Below, in pieces: positions 61,210 through 64,000 of a stretch of 64,000 nt of DNA. The DNA lies in NCBI RefSeq assembly GCF_018812025.1, contig NC_063051.1, forward strand, positions 8,693,896 to 8,757,895, given 5' to 3'. The notes beneath the pieces were generated by a model. That model searched no databases. It was not told the DNA's origin and saw only the letters and a program-made list of their open reading frames with translations. How positions within the stretch are numbered: the stretch's first letter is position 1; each line of letters opens with the position of its first letter. Both the position numbers and the translations under genes were made by a program. Source of the stretch: Megalobrama amblycephala (taxonomy: Eukaryota; Chordata; Actinopteri; Cypriniformes; Xenocyprididae).

Positions 61210-62691
61210 CTAGGGCCGCTTGGACTTGGCCTTGCCACCCTTCTTTTTAGGGGGTGGCGGGACGGGCTGGGCACCCCGCCCGCGACCGGCTCCACGACGC
61301 CGCTTGGATGGAGGCTGCTGCTGCGGCGTGGGAGCGGGGGCGGCCGCAGGGGGGCGCCCTCGGCGACGGGCAGACTGAGGTGCCGCCGGCGGTGGGGGTG
61401 CAGCAGCTGACCGCCTCGGCAGGATGTGACTAATGGCCTCAGACTGCTTTTGTACAGCCGAGAACTGTTGGGCAAAGTTCTCGACCGCGTCGCCGAAGAG
61501 GCCGGTCTGGGACACGGGGGAATTAAGAAACCTGACCTTGTCGGTATCCCTCATGTCCGCGAGACACAGCCAGAGATGGCGTTCCTGGACCACCATGGTG
61601 GACATCGCACGACCCACTGACCGCGCCGTAACCTTCGTCGCACGAAGCGCGAGGTCCGTCGCGGTACGAAGTTCTTGTAGAACTTGCGGATCATGACCAC
61701 CCTCGTGTAGGTCCTTCAGTGCCTTGGCCTGATGGACCTGCAACAACGCCATAGCGTGTAAGGCAGAAGCGGCTTCCCCACAGGCCTGATAAGCCTTGCC
61801 GGTAAGATCCGACGAGTGCTTACAGGCCCGGGAAGGGAGAGACGGCTCCCCCCGCCAGGTGGAGTTAGGGCACAGTTGCATAGCAACGGCCCGTTCCACA
61901 GGGGGTATGCGCGCATAACCCTTCGCCGCTCCGCCAACAAGGGTGGTGAGGGAGGAGGACCCACCGACACGGTTTCGGGCAGTAAAAGGTGCCGTCCATG
62001 TGCCAGTGAGTTCTTCATGCACCTCCGGGAAGAAAGGCACTGGGGTGGGGGACTGAGAACCAGCCCTTGCCACCCCGAGAAACCAATCGTCCAACCGCGA
62101 GGGCTCGGGACACGGTGGAGGATTCCACACGAGCCCGACCCTGTTGGCGGCCCGGGAAAGCATAGCCATCATTTCCGGGTCTGAATCGGGCACAGATGTC
62201 ACTCCCGAAGGAGGCAGCTGCGCCGAATCGTCATCCCCGAAAGTATCAGGCTCACCCTCCGATGCAGCGATCGACATCTGGTCGTCATGGGGAGCTCCGA
62301 AGGATACGGATGGTACACACCTCTGGGGTGGTCCACCGCGTTCCCCCGGCAGCTCTACTGGCTGCGGAGTGCACGAGGGATGAGGGTTCCTAGGGGGTTG
62401 GTTCCCCGAAGGAAGCGCGCTCACCGTGATCCTCAAGTCACCAGTCCCAGCGCCCGAAGCAACCCTCTGAGGAGGATTGGAACGAGGCGCCGGGACCGGG
62501 ACTCCACCCCTTTGCAGGAAGTGGAGTCTCGACCGCAACTCCGCGACGGTCATCATCCCACAATGGGTGCATGACTCGTCCACAAACGCCGCCTCAGCGT
62601 GCCTTAAGCCCAAGCACGTGATACAGCGCTGGTGACCATCCCGAGGCGCCAGGTAACGACCGCATCCAGAAACACACAAGTAGAACGACAT
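61210..62691 (-). CDS. DIRS Gag-like protein
   Basis: First ORF of the element, presumed nucleic-acid-binding structural protein. The frame opens at 62757, but ATG 62691 (MSFYLCVSGCGRYLAPRDGH) is the likelier start because a Cys/His cluster follows at once: C6, C10, H20, C23, C26, then C40-T-H-C43, reminiscent of a zinc-binding module. The middle is Pro/Ser/Glu-rich, followed by helical Ala/Gln-rich segments. The C-terminal 60 residues are strongly basic and Pro-rich (SKRRRGAGRGRG; KKKGGKAKSKRP), fit for RNA binding. It ends 16 nt before the RT start. Confidence 0.85.
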   Translation of the reverse strand: MSFYLCVSGCGRYLAPRDGHQRCITCLGLRHAEAAFVDESCTHCGMMTVAELRSRLHFLQRGGVPVPAPRSNPPQRVASGAGTGDLRITVSALPSGNQPPRNPHPSCTPQPVELPGERGGPPQRCVPSVSFGAPHDDQMSIAASEGEPDTFGDDDSAQLPPSGVTSVPDSDPEMMAMLSRAANRVGLVWNPPPCPEPSRLDDWFLGVARAGSQSPTPVPFFPEVHEELTGTWTAPFTARNRVGGSSSLTTLVGGAAKGYARIPPVERAVAMQLCPNSTWRGEPSLPSRACKHSSDLTGKAYQACGEAASALHAMALLQVHQAKALKDLHEGGHDPQVLQELRTATDLALRATKVTARSVGRAMSTMVVQERHLWLCLADMRDTDKVRFLNSPVSQTGLFGDAVENFAQQFSAVQKQSEAISHILPRRSAAAPPPPAAPQSARRRGRPPAAAPAPTPQQQPPSKRRRGAGRGRGAQPVPPPPKKKGGKAKSKRP

Positions 62692-63065
62692 CTTTAAAAA
62701 GACGCGAACTACTCGTGTAAGCTCTTTCAGGAACTGCTCTTTCAAGTGCCGAAGCACGCAGGGGAAAGCCGCTGCAGCACAGACAGGGAAATGTGCAGCC
62801 TGTCGTGTGCACTCTCCTTGGAGATGCTGCTCTTACCAGCCGTGAAAACAGCTTTTCAGCGCTCTTTAAAGCGCACCGTACCAGCCGTAAGAACGGCTTT
62901 CACAGCTGACACACAGCTTTCTTTGCTCAGTGGGCAAAAAAAGAAAATAAACAAAAGGAGAGAATCGGCCCCGCTGCTGTGCTGTTCCACCTGCACCAGA
63001 CGAGAGAGCAGTAGAGAGAGCTGGCTCGTTCCTTTCACACTCGCTCGTAGATACTACCATGTGTA
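62692..63065 (-). other. DIRS 5' leader
   Basis: Between the right terminal repeat and the Gag start. It contains tandem-like GCTGTTTTCACGGCTGGTAA and AGCCGTTCTTACGGCTGGTA pieces on the minus strand; function not known. Confidence 0.6.
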
Positions 63066-63246
63066 GTTCGGCTCCGAAGCGAAAAGCTGAAGATGCAACG
63101 CACCTGCTGCTCATTATATACCCGCGCTGCGAGGCGAGCAGCTGATGCATATGATTGCATGCCAATGTGCATTGGCTCGTTTAGTTACACTCGAAGTAGA
63201 TTGGCCTCTCTAGCGAGATTCCTATTCGTCGGTCATCCGACGTACG
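63066..63246. repeat. DIRS right inverted terminal repeat
   Basis: Partner of 57001-57181. In the element's direction this is the 5' end and should carry the promoter. Confidence 0.95.
63110..63125 (-). promoter_or_regulatory. TATA-like box in the DIRS 5' terminal repeat
   Basis: The minus strand reads GCGGGTATATAATGAG, a good TATA-box match in GC-rich surroundings, about 420 bp upstream of the preferred Gag start. The same motif recurs in the left repeat. Confidence 0.5.
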
Positions 63247-64000
63247 TCGAAGTGACCGACTGAATGGGAACTTGAGTTACGTAATCAGATTACTTTTTCA
63301 AGTAACTAGTAAAGTAATGCATTACATTTTCAATTTACACCAAAATATCTGAGTTACTTTTTCAATTTCAATTTTCACATTTATTGACTTACATGTTGTC
63401 CCCATGTTGAGAGGAATAAAGTGCAGAGGGTGTTGTGTACGTTGTGTAAGCATGATGGTTATTGTAGTTTTAGACTAAATGTGAACATGCATTTATTCAT
63501 CTCACTTGCACAAAAACATTCACTATTCCTCAAAATGAATAAAAACAGTGAAATGGACTCTCAGAATGTTTGCAAACCTGTAATAATTAACTATATTAAA
63601 TTACACAAATATACTTTATGTATTTAATCTCAATTATTAACCAATGTCTTTGCTGCTGACCTTCAATATACCTAATTCAACCATACTAATAAGCAAAAAA
63701 TACTTTAGATTAGATTTAGAAATAAGAACTAGAACTTCCTTCTTTTGTATCCTATTCTTCTTTAATCCAGAATGTCAGCACAGCTGAAAGGTTTGTTTAG
63801 AGAACTGTCCTGAGAAACCTGGCAAGATATGTTCTTTGCATTAGAGACGTTCTGAAATGGTCGTCAGTCAGCGTCATTGTGTTCTTGCATGAATGTTAAA
63901 AAATATTTCATTTTGCAGTATAGCTAGTAAGCCAACAGTTTCGTTTATCTAATTTTGGCTTAGCCTAAAGTTTTGAGTGATGTAGGCTATTTAATTTATC

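Larger units (their letters stand above)
56953..63268 (-). mobile_element. DIRS-type tyrosine-recombinase retroelement, apparently complete
   Basis: 6316 bp, transcribed on the minus strand. Order in its own direction: right inverted terminal repeat with a TATA-like box, Gag-like ORF, RT/RNase H ORF, tyrosine recombinase ORF, internal complementary region, left inverted terminal repeat. There are no LTRs and no DDE integrase; a tyrosine recombinase instead is the hallmark of DIRS elements, which integrate through a circular DNA intermediate. All three frames are open, and the inverted repeats are nearly identical. AAC flanks both ends. This suggests a recent insertion. Confidence 0.96.
52710..64000 (-). 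other. ptprm intron (partial), more than 11 kb
   Basis: No upstream ptprm exon was found between 52710 and the window end. The intron carries the nested MITE at 53122-54688 and the DIRS element. 54693-56670 has only a CA microsatellite and AT-rich sequence. 63390-64000 is AT-rich with nothing recognised. Confidence 0.55.

Noticed and set aside
61194..61475. N-terminal extension of the RT frame
   Set aside because: It overlaps the basic C-terminus of the Gag-like frame and lacks RT motifs; ATG 61193 just after the Gag stop is a simpler start.
52710..64000. Further upstream ptprm exons
   Set aside because: I looked for an FNIII-type exon with splice sites on the minus strand and found none; a very short exon could still have been missed.

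Overview
The window looks like a piece of a teleost, probably cyprinid, nuclear genome. It has vertebrate GT-AG split exons separated by introns of 1.4-22 kb, many CA/TA microsatellites, and a dense mixture of fish-type elements (Tc1-like, TTAA-flanked MITEs, a hAT-like element, tRNA-derived SINE relics, a DIRS retroelement and a miniature LTR element). No bacterial-type operon, rRNA or CRISPR array was seen.

The host gene is a receptor-type protein tyrosine phosphatase of the R2B class, best matched to PTPRM (PTP-mu). It is read on the minus strand. Seven coding exons were found: 52508-52709, 51026-51128, 48634-48907, 37841-37877, 26337-26472, 4396-4547 and 700-777. In transcript order they encode the end of one fibronectin III repeat, the whole membrane-proximal fibronectin III repeat with a dibasic cleavage-like site, the transmembrane helix and the start of the cytoplasmic juxtamembrane segment. 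Codon phase is continuous across all six junctions. The 5' part of the gene (signal peptide, MAM, Ig, first FNIII repeats) should lie beyond 64000, and the two phosphatase domains beyond position 1.

Everything else is intron filled with mobile DNA. At 1-664 a piggyBac-like end sits inside a TTAA MITE. At 5200-7315 a Tc1-like element carries a 530-bp TTAA MITE inside it. At 19418-19898 there is another copy of that MITE. At 23526-24835 there is a 1.3-kb LTR element with a tRNA-Phe primer site. At 32317-35305 a hAT-like element has a second Tc1 inside it, and that Tc1 preserves the empty target site of the first Tc1's MITE. At 42592-44174 there is a non-autonomous piggyBac-like element. At 53122-54688 a palindromic MITE contains another insertion.

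The most striking object is a 6.3-kb DIRS-type tyrosine-recombinase retroelement at 56953-63268, on the minus strand. It has three long open frames (Gag-like, RT/RNase H, tyrosine recombinase), inverted terminal repeats, and an internal complementary region that spells out the circle junction. It is flanked by AAC on both sides inside an older repeat, which gives a nearly complete record of how it integrated.

All calls are made by reading the sequence; no alignment or database search was run.
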